This document shows positions 1 through 9,005 of a DNA stretch of 64,000 nt, in pieces. The DNA comes from PoT sp049331405 (GTDB taxonomy: Bacteria > Planctomycetota > Planctomycetia > Isosphaerales > Isosphaeraceae): positions 6,820,001 to 6,884,000 of the forward strand of contig NZ_CP186274.1 in assembly GCF_049331405.1 (NCBI RefSeq), given 5' to 3'. The number at the start of each line of letters is the position of its first letter. The stretch's first letter is position 1. The notes under the pieces are model-generated. The model was given only the letters and a program-made list of their open reading frames with translations. It ran no database searches and had not been told where the DNA came from. A program made the position numbers and the translations under genes.

Positions 1-1
1 G

Positions 2-142
2 AACCGGATCGCCAAGGTCCCCGTCCTCGACGGCACCGAACTCGTCGGAATCGTCTCCGTGGGCGATGTGATCAAATTGATGTACGAGCGAGTGAATCTG
101 GAAAATCAGCACTTGATGACCTATATCCACGGCTCACTCTGA
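2..142 (+). CDS. CBS-domain protein, C-terminal end (partial)
   Basis: Reading from base 2, 46 residues run to a TGA at 140-142; the gene starts outside the window. The fragment contains 'VPVLDGTELVGIVSVGDVIK', the typical second half of a CBS motif (beta-strand, G-I-V-S, G-D-V), followed by a helix and the ending 'YIHGSL'. CBS pairs bind adenosyl ligands and act as regulatory modules. This size and ending suit the small stand-alone two-CBS proteins common in bacteria, but nothing upstream can be seen, so a fusion to another domain cannot be excluded. Confidence 0.75.
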   Translation, partial: NRIAKVPVLDGTELVGIVSVGDVIKLMYERVNLENQHLMTYIHGSL

Positions 143-195
143 ACGAGGGGCACGCCCGAGGTTCGAGGAATCTCCGTGAGCGTGCCTCGAACGGA

Positions 196-233
196 CGAAC
201 CCCGGCCAGCGACACCTCGCAGGCCGGGGTTCG
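196..233. terminator. Bidirectional hairpin terminator
   Basis: A perfect 12-bp stem (CGAACCCCGGCC at 196-207, GGCCGGGGTTCG at 222-233) with a 14-nt loop lies between the convergent ends of the CBS gene (stop at 142) and the heme-protein gene (stop at 269). There is no clear T-tract. Position and symmetry suggest it serves both strands. Confidence 0.7.
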
Positions 234-268
234 ATCAACGTCACTTCGACGAGTGCTAGAGAATTGCG

Positions 269-3178
269 TCAAGGCTGCCGGAGGAACTCCAGCAGGTCGG
301 CGATCCCCTGCTGCCCCATGGTCTGCTCGAGCCCTTCGGGCATCAGTGAGCGGCCACTGGAGCGGAAGTCCTCGATCTCCGAGCGGAGCACGGTTTCATC
401 CGTCCCCTCGGCGCGTCGGAGTTTGAGGCTCGAGGTCGTTTCTTCGGCCAGGAGTCCGGTGAGAACCTGGCCTTTCGTCGTCACGAGCAAGTACCCGACG
501 TAGTCGGGGGCGACATCCTTGTTGGGGTCGAGGATGTCGTTAAGTAGGGCCGAAGGTGGGCGGCCGGCGATCCCCGAGAGGTCGGGGCCGACTCGGTTCC
601 CCTTCCCTCGCCGCTGGTGGCAGGTCTGGCAGTTCTTGGCGAAGAGGTCCTCGCCCCGCTTGGCGTCCCCCTTCATCTCGAGCACCGGCAGGTAGCTCTG
701 GACGACGGCTTTGCGGTCCGAGGCGATCGACTTCTCCAGCAGCACCTCGGCTCGCTTGCGAACGGAGGCATCCTTGATCCGGCGGAGCCCTTCGCGGCTC
801 GATGCGTCGAGCTCAGTCAGGGCGATCGTGTCCTGCTCGATCGCATCGACGAGCTGGGCTGCGAGGGCCTCGGAACCGACCATTCCCGCGAGGATTTCGC
901 GGCGGGTCCCCGTGCCCAGTTCCTTCCAACTTCCCAGAATCTGGGCGCCGAGCTCGGGGGTGCCGACCGATGCCAGCACTCGCGCGGCGGCGAGCTGGAC
1001 GGGGGCCGGTTGATCCGACTGGAGCAAGGCCGGGATCAACGCGGCGGTCTCCTGCGGCCGGCAGCTGGCGAGGAGCTGCACGGCCTGCACGCGGCCGTCG
1101 GCGCGGGCGTCGCGGTCGCCGGCCAGCTTCTCGATCTGATGCAGCAGCGCGTTGACCGAGGCCGTCAGCGGCTGGAGGTCGGCAGAGGGGTTGAAGAGCA
1201 GGTCGTGGAGCGATGGGCCGGAGCGAGATAGCCCATCGGCCAGGCCGGCCAGGAGAGCGATCCGCCCCAGGACGGCATTGTCGTCGTGGCCTGGGGTCAG
1301 GAATGAGGCGAGGGCCTTGATCTCCTCGGGCTTGCGGCGGACGCCCAGGATCGAGGCGGTCTGCGAGAGCAACCGCCCTTGCTCGGGCGTCGGGGTGGCG
1401 AGCCAGTCGGGGTGCTGCGCGAGGAGGTCTTCGAGGAACCGGCCGGCGATGTCTCGGAGGCCGCTCAGGACGGCGATGCGGACCCAGTCATCCGAGGCGT
1501 CACGCGCCGCGATCTTTGCTAGTGCCTTTGCGGCCTGGTCTCCGCCGATGTCGCCGAGGACGATGGCGGCCTGGAAGCGGACTCGGACCTCGGGGTCGTC
1601 GGCCAGGGTGATGAGGTCATCGACGAGCTTGGGCCGGCCGGAGGCCAGACGCGCGGCGGCCTCGCGGATGCGGGGTTCGGCGTCGTGGAAAGCCGATCGG
1701 ATCTGGGTGTCATTGAGGTCGCCGAGGCCATTGAGGGTCCAGATCGCGTGCAGCCGGGCCAGAGAATTCGCGGAAGTCTTGAGCGTCTCCGAGAGGGCGG
1801 GGACGGTGGCCAGGTCGTGTCGCTCGACGATCAGGCGCTGGGCGGTGTCGCGCCACCAGGCGTTCGGATGGGCGAGGTCGGCGACGAGCTCCTGGGAGGT
1901 CGCGCGGCCGAGGTGGGGATGATCGCCCGTCCTCGGCTTGTCCTTCGAGCTGATCCGCCAGATCCGGCCGCGGTCGTGCCAGCGACGGAAGTCGACCGCC
2001 TTGCGGAGGTCTTCGGGGACGAACTGGGGGTGCTCTACCATCTCGCGATAGAAGTCGACGAGGTAAAGGGCCCCGTCGGGTCCATTCGCCATGTTGACCG
2101 GGCGGAAGCAGAGGTCGGTCGAGGAGAGGAATTCCTTGCCCTGCTCGACCCGCCTGGCCAAGTACGTCGGCCCTTTGGCGACGATGTCGCGGCGATGGAC
2201 GAGGTTCAACAGCGACTCGCAGACGAAGGCATCCCCCTGATAGTCCTTGCCCAGGGCCGTCCCGCGATAGATCGTCGACCCACAGCTCGCATTGAAGAAG
2301 GCGACCGACTCGCGATTGAAGCGGGCCTGGGTCGGGCTGACCGAGAAGACACGGTTCGGGTCGGCAGGGTCTAGGATCGACTCGACCGACGAGGATTCGG
2401 CGAGATAGGGGTTGCGGCCCAGAGTCTTCTCTTCGAGGACGACGTGGCGGAAGGGGATCGTGTTCCAGGAGGGGTAGCGATCGCCCCAATCGTCGCGAGG
2501 CAGGCCGAACTGGCTGAAGCCGGTGACGGCCTCGACCTCGCCCGTGTCGGGGCGGAAGCGGAAGTCATGGTGCCGGAGCGCCAGGGCCTTGGCCGGGGGA
2601 TCCTCGGGGCGGCGGATGTCGCCGTCGCTGCGGCCGTTGGCTCCGTAGACCCAGTTGTCGAGCCCCCAGGTAAGGCCGTTGACGCGGAGCTGCGTGTTCC
2701 CCTCGCCGAAGCCGGTCAGGATGACCTTGCGTTCCTCGGCGCGTCCGTCCCCGTCATGGTCCTTGAAGAACCAGATGTTGGGTGCGGCTGTGACGAGGAC
2801 CCCGCCCTTGTACGGGAGGACGCTCGTCGGATAGGGCAAGCCTTCGGCGAAGATCGAGATATGGTCGAACTTGCCGTCGTGGTCGCGGTCCTCGAGCTTG
2901 CGGATCCGGCCGCCGGTGGGGCCCGACGGGTAGTCGATCATCTCCGCCACGTACATGCGTCCGTCTTCATCCCAGGCCACGGCCACGGGGCTGATGACGT
3001 CGGGTTCGGACGCGACCAGTTCGATCGCGAGGTCCGGGTCGGCGAACTGGAACTTGGCTTTTTCTTCGGCCGGCGATAGGGGCGTCGGTCCCGACTCCTC
3101 GGCGAAGCCGGCTCGACCTCCCATGAGCGTGAGGCCGGCGAGCAAGAGTAATCGGAGGCGGGATAAGGATGATTTCAT
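269..3178 (-). CDS. PVC-type heme-binding CxxCH protein (propeller + HEAT + cytochrome c)
   Basis: 969 aa from the ATG at 3178, chosen because it opens a clear signal peptide (MKSSLSRLRLLLLAGLTLMGG) and has an AGGGGAA ribosome site; the frame stays open further upstream but is unlike a leader. Residues ~38-400 resemble the PVC 'membrane-bound dehydrogenase' beta-propeller (SPVAVAWDEDGRMYVAEM). Residues ~430-830 are helical HEAT-like repeats. The C-terminal ~120 residues are a cytochrome c domain with heme motif C850-x-x-C853-H854 and a likely distal Met near 946. The family is abundant in planctomycetes and is thought to oxidise sugars or other polyols in the periplasm; substrate unknown. Its stop faces the CBS gene across a shared hairpin. 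Confidence 0.9.
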   Translation of the reverse strand: MKSSLSRLRLLLLAGLTLMGGRAGFAEESGPTPLSPAEEKAKFQFADPDLAIELVASEPDVISPVAVAWDEDGRMYVAEMIDYPSGPTGGRIRKLEDRDHDGKFDHISIFAEGLPYPTSVLPYKGGVLVTAAPNIWFFKDHDGDGRAEERKVILTGFGEGNTQLRVNGLTWGLDNWVYGANGRSDGDIRRPEDPPAKALALRHHDFRFRPDTGEVEAVTGFSQFGLPRDDWGDRYPSWNTIPFRHVVLEEKTLGRNPYLAESSSVESILDPADPNRVFSVSPTQARFNRESVAFFNASCGSTIYRGTALGKDYQGDAFVCESLLNLVHRRDIVAKGPTYLARRVEQGKEFLSSTDLCFRPVNMANGPDGALYLVDFYREMVEHPQFVPEDLRKAVDFRRWHDRGRIWRISSKDKPRTGDHPHLGRATSQELVADLAHPNAWWRDTAQRLIVERHDLATVPALSETLKTSANSLARLHAIWTLNGLGDLNDTQIRSAFHDAEPRIREAAARLASGRPKLVDDLITLADDPEVRVRFQAAIVLGDIGGDQAAKALAKIAARDASDDWVRIAVLSGLRDIAGRFLEDLLAQHPDWLATPTPEQGRLLSQTASILGVRRKPEEIKALASFLTPGHDDNAVLGRIALLAGLADGLSRSGPSLHDLLFNPSADLQPLTASVNALLHQIEKLAGDRDARADGRVQAVQLLASCRPQETAALIPALLQSDQPAPVQLAAARVLASVGTPELGAQILGSWKELGTGTRREILAGMVGSEALAAQLVDAIEQDTIALTELDASSREGLRRIKDASVRKRAEVLLEKSIASDRKAVVQSYLPVLEMKGDAKRGEDLFAKNCQTCHQRRGKGNRVGPDLSGIAGRPPSALLNDILDPNKDVAPDYVGYLLVTTKGQVLTGLLAEETTSSLKLRRAEGTDETVLRSEIEDFRSSGRSLMPEGLEQTMGQQGIADLLEFLRQP

Positions 3179-3398
3179 ATGGACGTTCCCCTGGTCGGGC
3201 CGGAGAGAGCTGAGCGGGGCTGGCGAATCGTTGGAAGAGTGCGAGGGCTGGACGGGTCGCTCCAACGTCCTGGTCAGTCGTCTCTCGAGCGTGCGTGATC
3301 CTGGAAGGAGGCCTGGAATCGGTCTCGGGCCAGTGGTCGGGCCCAGGATGGGGACGGCCTGGCCGGTCCCCATCCGTTCGAGCCCTTGGCCCGAGGAA

Positions 3399-4754
3399 TT
3401 ACTTCGCGGTGTCCTCGGCGTGGAGCTGCTCGAGGAGCTTGACGGCCTCGTCGACGATCGCCTCGCCGGCGCCTCGCTCGAGGTGGCTATGCAGGCCGGT
3501 CCAGGTCTGGTAGCCGCCACGATCCATCCCGAGCTTGTCGGGGATGTAGCCGATGTAGTCGTTGGCCAGCTCGAAGACGTAGGTGTAACGGAACGGCGAA
3601 CGGCGCTTGATGTCCTCGCCGAGGACCGTGAAGAACTCGCCCGGCACGCCCACGACGGCGGTGTCGCCGATCTGGATGGCCTGGATCCAGGTCTTGCGCT
3701 CCTGGCCCTGGACCGGGGCGAGCTGCTTGCGCATGTCGCGGAAGATATCGACCACGAACTGGGCGACCTTCGGGTCCTTGATCATCTTGGCCTCGTAGTC
3801 GACGACGGCCTTGTCATCCTTCGCCTCGTCGAACTTGCGGACCTTGTAGCTGAACTCGCTGCGGATTCCCTTCACCTTGTGGACATTGTGCGGTTTGGCG
3901 GCGCCGAGGGCGTCCTTGACGGCCTGGGTAATCCGCAAGGTGGCTTCCGCGTTGGTCAGGCCGAGGTTGTGGGTCGAGCCCGAGGCGCCTTCGAAGAAGA
4001 TGAACGTGCCCCCCTTCTCCTTCTCGAGCCCCTGTGCGGTCAGGCCATAGAAGGACGGGGAGCGGACGTTGCCATTCGACGTGCCGATCGTGTGCGTCGA
4101 GTGGTTGAAGAGAACGGCCTCGTACGAGCCGTCGGCGCGCTGGAAGGCCCAGACGGGGAGCTCGGGGTCGAATGGGCCGGTGGGCCGGACCACATCATCC
4201 ATCGAGCCCGTCCAGAAGATCATGCCGTTGGAGAGCAGGAGCCGGCTGTTCTTGCCGACCGACGACTCCTCGCCGAGGCGGAATGACATCGTCACCGGCA
4301 CGAGCTTCTTGGAGGCGGCGATGGCGGCTTCGACGATTTTCTCCTCGAGCTGGAGCGTGAAGGCCTCTTCGCGCACGTACCCGTGGATCGAGCAGGTGGT
4401 CGGGGCGTGGTGGGTGTGCGTGGCGTTGATGAGGATATTGCTGAAGGGGATCCCGGTCTCCTTCTCGATCTTCTTCGCGGCGCGGTCGAGGATGTCGCGA
4501 TTGACCATGAGGACGTCGCACGCGACCAGGCAGACCTTCTGCCCCTTCGGATCCTCGACGACGATGGCCGAGGCCCGCAGCTCTCCCTCCTGCCCCATGA
4601 CTTTGTGGGGGCCGATGCCGCCGCCGATGACCAGCGAGTCGTCGGCGGTCAGGTTCTTCGCCGCGGCCCCGGCCTTCACCTCGGCCGCCTGGACTGCCGC
4701 GCCGATCGACGTCGCGACGACGAGGGAAGCGAGGCTCAACTTGAAGATGTTCAT
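3399..4754 (-). CDS. Neutral/alkaline ceramidase-like secreted protein
   Basis: 451 aa with a signal peptide ending near A23 (SIGAAVQA). Residues 111-118 (ATHTHHAP) match the zinc-binding 'THTHSGP' stretch of neutral ceramidases. A later segment, 'FFEGASGSTHNL', fits the G-A-x-G-D/S-x-x-N region of that family. True ceramidases are ~700 aa with a C-terminal Ig-like domain; this is only the N-terminal catalytic-type domain, as in many planctomycetal proteins of unknown substrate. It may be co-transcribed with the heme protein downstream (220-bp gap). Calling it an active ceramidase would go beyond the sequence. Confidence 0.8.
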   Translation of the reverse strand: MNIFKLSLASLVVATSIGAAVQAAEVKAGAAAKNLTADDSLVIGGGIGPHKVMGQEGELRASAIVVEDPKGQKVCLVACDVLMVNRDILDRAAKKIEKETGIPFSNILINATHTHHAPTTCSIHGYVREEAFTLQLEEKIVEAAIAASKKLVPVTMSFRLGEESSVGKNSRLLLSNGMIFWTGSMDDVVRPTGPFDPELPVWAFQRADGSYEAVLFNHSTHTIGTSNGNVRSPSFYGLTAQGLEKEKGGTFIFFEGASGSTHNLGLTNAEATLRITQAVKDALGAAKPHNVHKVKGIRSEFSYKVRKFDEAKDDKAVVDYEAKMIKDPKVAQFVVDIFRDMRKQLAPVQGQERKTWIQAIQIGDTAVVGVPGEFFTVLGEDIKRRSPFRYTYVFELANDYIGYIPDKLGMDRGGYQTWTGLHSHLERGAGEAIVDEAVKLLEQLHAEDTAK

Positions 4755-5099
4755 GAAATCAGGTCCTAGCTAAATCGTTGGAAGCGCCATGAAGCAAAGA
4801 CTCTGCGCCCGGTCGGCGAGATGGTCCCTATGCCCTCGGTCCGTGCGAATCCTCAAGGGGGAAGGTCCAGGGGCGTGGGGACTCGGCCCCGCCCGCGTCG
4901 AGGGCGGGCAGGACTTCGATGACATCCGAATCCTTCCTTCTCCACGTCGCGTTCATCCCTCGAGTCGCACGCCCGAGGTTCGAGGAGGAGAGGCGAGTCT
5001 GGCAGGCCTGGCTGTCGCCCGCCGTCGGTTCTGGATCAAGGCACGACCGGACGCAAACGGGGGGATGAATCTGAGCTGAGCGATCTCAACCGGCTACAA
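4755..5099. other. Intergenic, no gene seen
   Basis: 345 bp upstream of the ceramidase-like gene (minus strand) and downstream of the DUF1080 gene. It presumably holds the ceramidase-like promoter. Short open frames here look non-coding, and no strong inverted repeat was noticed. Confidence 0.5.
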
Positions 5100-5945
5100 T
5101 CAAGGCTTGGCAGCGCCGCTCGGGATTTCGTCGAGGCTGCGGATCTCGACGTCCTTGAAGAAGATCTCGGCCGCCTCGATCTCGAGGGCGATGCGGCCCT
5201 TGAGGACCGGTTCGGGCTTGCCGGGCTTGGCCGGGTCGACCAGGCGGACGTTGAGGCCGCGGTTGACCACCTGTCCGTTCAGGATATGCGTGGTCGTGTC
5301 ACCCTTGACGATGATCTCGGCCGTGTTCCAGCCGTCCTTCTCGAACTCGCCGGGGAGCCGACGGAGGTAGGCGATGCCCGCGCCACCGAGGACGAACGGC
5401 TCGCCCCCCTTGTCCGCCTCGCGATAGATGGGGCCGAGCTGCTCCCCCTTCGTCTTGGGGTCGATCCAGCTATCCGCCTGAAGGCCTAGCAGCGCGATCA
5501 GGTCGCCGACGTCGGTCTGCTGGACCTGGAACTGGAGGGCCCGGGGCCAGATGAGGTCTTCGCCGAGGATGTGGTAGTACAGCCCCGCGTCGCGCTTCAG
5601 GGCGTAGCGCGGCTGGAACTTCTTCTTGCCCCAGCGGTACTTCACGCGGAAGTGGTAGTTGCCGTACTCCTTCTCGGTGGAGATGTACCCCATCACCACG
5701 TTGCTGCCTTCTTCGGCGTCCTTGTACAGGTGGATCGCGCCATCCTCGATGGTGATCACGCGGTCTGGATCTTTATCCTTGCCGTGCTTCTGGAGGAAGG
5801 TGTACCACCCCTTCAGGTCCTTGCCGTTGAAGAGCTTTTCGAATGATCCGCCCGAGGGGGCCTTGGGCTCGTCGCCGAAAAGGGAGGGGGCGGCCACCAC
5901 GACCGAAGTCATGATGAAGATCCACACGAGTGATCGGGGTGCCAT
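5100..5945 (-). CDS. DUF1080 (3-keto-disaccharide hydrolase fold) protein
   Basis: 281 aa from the ATG at 5945. This start is preferred over 6023 because it gives a signal peptide (MAPRSLVWIFIMTSVVVAA) and has a GGAG site 8 nt upstream. 'FEKLFNGKDLKGWYTF' is the hallmark opening of DUF1080, a concanavalin-like beta-sandwich abundant in planctomycetes. Recent families with this fold include 3-keto-glycoside hydrolases/lyases. Further on, 'ETIVKGDTTTHILNGQVVNRG'-type strands and a closing 'GRIALEIEAAEIFFKDVEIR' complete the fold. Secreted or periplasmic. A second, shorter DUF1080 gene lies at 18179. Confidence 0.85.
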   Translation of the reverse strand: MAPRSLVWIFIMTSVVVAAPSLFGDEPKAPSGGSFEKLFNGKDLKGWYTFLQKHGKDKDPDRVITIEDGAIHLYKDAEEGSNVVMGYISTEKEYGNYHFRVKYRWGKKKFQPRYALKRDAGLYYHILGEDLIWPRALQFQVQQTDVGDLIALLGLQADSWIDPKTKGEQLGPIYREADKGGEPFVLGGAGIAYLRRLPGEFEKDGWNTAEIIVKGDTTTHILNGQVVNRGLNVRLVDPAKPGKPEPVLKGRIALEIEAAEIFFKDVEIRSLDEIPSGAAKP

Positions 5946-6118
5946 GCAAACAGCTCCGGAGAGGGAAGGAATGGGTAGCTTCGCACGAGTTGACAGCTTG
6001 TGTCGTCGGCGGGCGTTCGGCAAGGGCCGAGCCCGGCCCCCCGTGCGATTTCAAAGGACGGCGTGGACGCGAATGAGTTGCATCCACGCCGCGGCCAAAG
6101 GGGCAATTCGGCCGGCGA

Positions 6119-6343
6119 TCAGACGCCGGGCTTTGGCGGGAGCGAGTACGCCTTGCCGGAGCTCGGCCTGTGTCGATTCTTCGACTTCAAGACCGAGTTC
6201 ATCTGATCCCGGTCGGCGGCGAGCTTGGGGGGCGTGGGGATCGGGATCGGCCCCGAGGCCGTCTCAGACAGGCGATTCTCGCCGCAACCGGCCAGGGCAC
6301 TCACGCCGAGAAGCAGGACCACGGGAAGTCGGTTCCATCGCAT
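6119..6343 (-). CDS. Small lipoprotein, hypothetical
   Basis: 74 aa with a lipoprotein signal peptide: MRWNRLPVVLLLGVSALAGC ends in the lipobox L-A-G-C, so Cys20 is probably lipidated. The remainder is proline-rich (IPIPTPPK) and short, ending in PPKPGV. It lies downstream of the DUF1559 gene on the same strand (262-bp gap), an arrangement common in planctomycetes, where a small lipoprotein follows a DUF1559 gene. Function unknown. Confidence 0.7.
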   Translation of the reverse strand: MRWNRLPVVLLLGVSALAGCGENRLSETASGPIPIPTPPKLAADRDQMNSVLKSKNRHRPSSGKAYSLPPKPGV

Positions 6344-6605
6344 CGAGGTTTCTCAGCCTTTCGCAAGAAGCCGGTCAGACCTTGCGGGTCCAGAATGCTG
6401 GTCAATGGCGGGTTGCCAATCGGTGATCCACGGGATCTCGGCCCTTCGGGCGGGTGCGTTGACATCGCCCGGAGGGCCTTCGCAAATTCCGGCGACGGGG
6501 GGCGATCCTCTCGGATTCGAGCCGTGGGGAGCCACTCGATGGAGGATCGCCGGGCCCCGTCACGCTGACCGACGACGAACCGGACGAGAGCGTATCATGC
6601 CGGGA

Positions 6606-7670
6606 TCAATACGCGTCGGAGCTGATCACTTCGCCCAAGGCGCGGCTGCCGAGGGCCCACCAGGTCTGCAGGTTGACCGAATCCTTGATGAACTTGACCG
6701 AGCCGTCGGTGAAGGCCACGTTCACGCCGCCCGAATGGTTGCTGCTGGCCGCGGCCGCGCCGGCGGGGCCGACGAACTGGATATAGGAGATGTCGGCCGG
6801 GTTGCCGCAATGCACGCTGTTCGGGGCGGTCACGTGCATGTAGTTCATCAGGGCGACGTGCGTCGGGTAGCCGAGGAGCCAGGAGTACCCGATCCAGGTC
6901 GTGTCGCTCGACGGCGCCGTCGGCGGGATCGACTTGCAACCCTGGGCGAACGCGAGGGCGCCGGCCGCTCCCGTGTTGATGCCCGAGTTGTTCGTCCCCT
7001 GGAAGATGGCACGCTTGCCGTTGACCGAGCTCGCGGTGACCTGGATCTCGCCGGGGAGGCCGAGCAGGTGCTCGCTGAAGAGGGCGGTGTTCGAGGTGCC
7101 GTCGGTGACGCCCTGGATGCCGACCGAGCCGGACGTGCCGCCCCACCCCGCCGTGCCGATGCCGCCGTTCAGTGCCAGGTCCTGGAGCGGGACGATGGTG
7201 CCGCTATAGGCCTGGATCTGGCCGGGTCCGCCATAGTTGCCCACGTAGCTCGACGTCCCCCAGGGGAACCCGGGGCGCTGGCCGACGCTCTCCGACGGGC
7301 AGAGCAGCGAGGCGAGCTGGACGTAGCCCACCGTGCTCGCGTTGTTCGAGAGGTTGCCGAGGGAGAAGTTCACCGCGTTGTAGAGGGCCTGCTGCTCCAT
7401 CTGCGCCAGGAGGGAGACGGTCCACGCCCACGAGAATCCCGAATCCTGAGTCGCCGAGGTCGGGTAGTTGCACTGCGGCGGGAGGACGTTGTAGGTGGAG
7501 ATGTAGTTGTGAGTCGCCAGCCCGAGTTGCTTGAGGTTGTTGACGCACTGGGCGCGTCGGGCGGCCTCGCGGGCCGACTGGACGGCCGGGAGCAGCAGCG
7601 CGATCAAAACGGCGATGATCGCGATCACCACCAGGAGCTCGATCAGCGTGAAACCTTTGCGACGCCTCAT
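6606..7670 (-). CDS. DUF1559 protein with prepilin-type N-terminus
   Basis: 354 aa from the ATG at 7670 (AAGGAG 9 nt upstream). It opens with MRRRKGFTLIELLVVIAII, a textbook type IV prepilin methylation site (G/F cleavage, then Glu5) and hydrophobic helix. 'LLPAVQSAREAARRAQC' follows, as in nearly all planctomycetal DUF1559 proteins. The C-terminus carries the family H-x9-DG signature ('VAFTDGSVKFIKDSVN'). Probably a pseudopilin of a type II secretion-like system; planctomycetes carry tens of paralogues. Longer starts (7811) lack the leader logic. Confidence 0.93.
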   Translation of the reverse strand: MRRRKGFTLIELLVVIAIIAVLIALLLPAVQSAREAARRAQCVNNLKQLGLATHNYISTYNVLPPQCNYPTSATQDSGFSWAWTVSLLAQMEQQALYNAVNFSLGNLSNNASTVGYVQLASLLCPSESVGQRPGFPWGTSSYVGNYGGPGQIQAYSGTIVPLQDLALNGGIGTAGWGGTSGSVGIQGVTDGTSNTALFSEHLLGLPGEIQVTASSVNGKRAIFQGTNNSGINTGAAGALAFAQGCKSIPPTAPSSDTTWIGYSWLLGYPTHVALMNYMHVTAPNSVHCGNPADISYIQFVGPAGAAAASSNHSGGVNVAFTDGSVKFIKDSVNLQTWWALGSRALGEVISSDAY

Positions 7671-7936
7671 GGAGACACTCTCCTTCGCAAGACCGAAAGC
7701 ATGATTGAAAATGATAGGCGTTGCATAGCTTGATGCACCGCCACGCCGGCCAGGACAGGAGAGGAAGGCCGGATTCGACCAGGGTAGGTTCCGGTCGTGC
7801 AAACCGTCCATGAGATAATGGGGCTTTTTTCCTGAGATTTTGAGTCGCGCATCGATCCGACCCCATCAAGGCCCGCGGAAGGCGCAAGCCTTCTCATGCG
7901 GCGGGCCGCCGATGGGCGTCGCGGGAGCCCCAAGGT

Positions 7937-8851
7937 TCAAGATTGACGCATGCGATTACGATATTCGGTCGGCGTGCATTGGCGGATCCGGCGGAAGAGC
8001 CGGTTGAAGAACGAGAGCTGAGAGAAGCCGCAGGACTGGGCGATCTCCAGCACGGGACGGTCGGTCTCGGCAAGGTCCCGGCAGGCCGCCTCGAGCCTCA
8101 CCTGCGAGACGAAGTCGCTGAACGTCTTGCCCGAGTGGCGTTTGAACTGCCGAGTGAAGGTCGGCTTGCTCATTTCCGTGAGGTCGAGCACCTCTTCCAG
8201 GCGGATCTCGTCGCGGAAGTTCGCGAGCAAGTAGCGCACAGCCTCGGCGATGGCCTGCTGGTGCTCGGACGTATTCGGCAGGGCGAACGAATGCTCCGAG
8301 AGCGTCGCGCATTCCGACTTCCCGGCCGCGGCGAGGCGGGCGAGGAGCCGCAGCAAGAGGCCGAGCTGATCGGCGCCGCTCGTGTGCAGGAGCTCGTGCA
8401 GGCCGCTGGAAACCGTCTGCGCGGCCCCGCCCGAAAATCTCAATCCCCTGGCGGAATTCTTGAAAAGGGATCCGAGGGAGCCGGTCTCGGGGAAGGCCCA
8501 GAACGGGTGGCCCGGGGAGAACTCCCACTGGACCGAGATCCCGGTGGAGGATCCGTGCGTGTGCCAGTGGTGGGGGAGCTTCTCGCCGAGCAGGACGAGG
8601 TCGCCCGACGAGAACCGGCCGATGTGGTCGCCGACGAACCGGGTTCCCTCCCCTGCGGTGAAGAGCGTGAGCTCCATCGCGACGTGATAGTGCCAGTGCT
8701 CCCCCTCGCCGTGGATGGGGACGCGCTGGCCGGGCCCGATGACCACATCGACCTCGCGCAGCGTCTTCCCCCACCGCAGGACCCGGAACGAATGCCCGCT
8801 GGGGGGATGGATCGGCTCGCGGTGACCTCTCATGTCGCGAAGGCTTCGCAT
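7937..8851 (-). CDS. AraC-family transcriptional regulator with cupin sensor domain
   Basis: 304 aa. Residues ~20-110 form a cupin-like barrel (HGEGEHWHYHVAMELTLF, then 'GDLVLLGEKLPHHWHTH'), the usual ligand domain of AraC sugar regulators. Residues ~205-300 hold two helix-turn-helix units ('RLEEVLDLTEMSKPTFTRQF', 'VLEIAQSCGFSQLSFFNRLF'). It is divergent from the xylose-isomerase-like gene at 9006, separated by 154 bp with a TGAGAC-N4-GTCTCA dyad, so it probably controls that gene. No good ribosome site precedes either Met1 or Met7, so the start is uncertain. Confidence 0.88.
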   Translation of the reverse strand: MRSLRDMRGHREPIHPPSGHSFRVLRWGKTLREVDVVIGPGQRVPIHGEGEHWHYHVAMELTLFTAGEGTRFVGDHIGRFSSGDLVLLGEKLPHHWHTHGSSTGISVQWEFSPGHPFWAFPETGSLGSLFKNSARGLRFSGGAAQTVSSGLHELLHTSGADQLGLLLRLLARLAAAGKSECATLSEHSFALPNTSEHQQAIAEAVRYLLANFRDEIRLEEVLDLTEMSKPTFTRQFKRHSGKTFSDFVSQVRLEAACRDLAETDRPVLEIAQSCGFSQLSFFNRLFRRIRQCTPTEYRNRMRQS

Positions 8852-8892
8852 GTCGAATTATTACGGTTTTGGTGATCCTGGAAAACACAAAT

Positions 8893-8908
8893 TGAGACAA
8901 TAGTCTCA
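8893..8908. promoter_or_regulatory. Candidate operator dyad in divergent promoter region
   Basis: TGAGAC-AATA-GTCTCA is a perfect 6-bp dyad with a 4-bp spacer in the short AT-rich gap between the AraC regulator and the isomerase-like gene. The position suits a regulator site. AraC proteins more often use direct repeats, so this could equally be a site for another factor. Confidence 0.3.
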
Positions 8909-9005
8909 GGAAAAGAGCCTTTAAGCGTAGAGAGATCGGCGACGACTTGCGAGAATCAGGCCCAACGTCGATCTCTATCGCGTTCTTCAATTAGGGTCGT
9001 GTGCC

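Noticed and set aside
3399..4754. Naming the secreted protein a functional ceramidase
   Set aside because: Only the N-terminal domain is present and the zinc-site stretch is partly altered (THTHHAP), so only the family likeness is reported.
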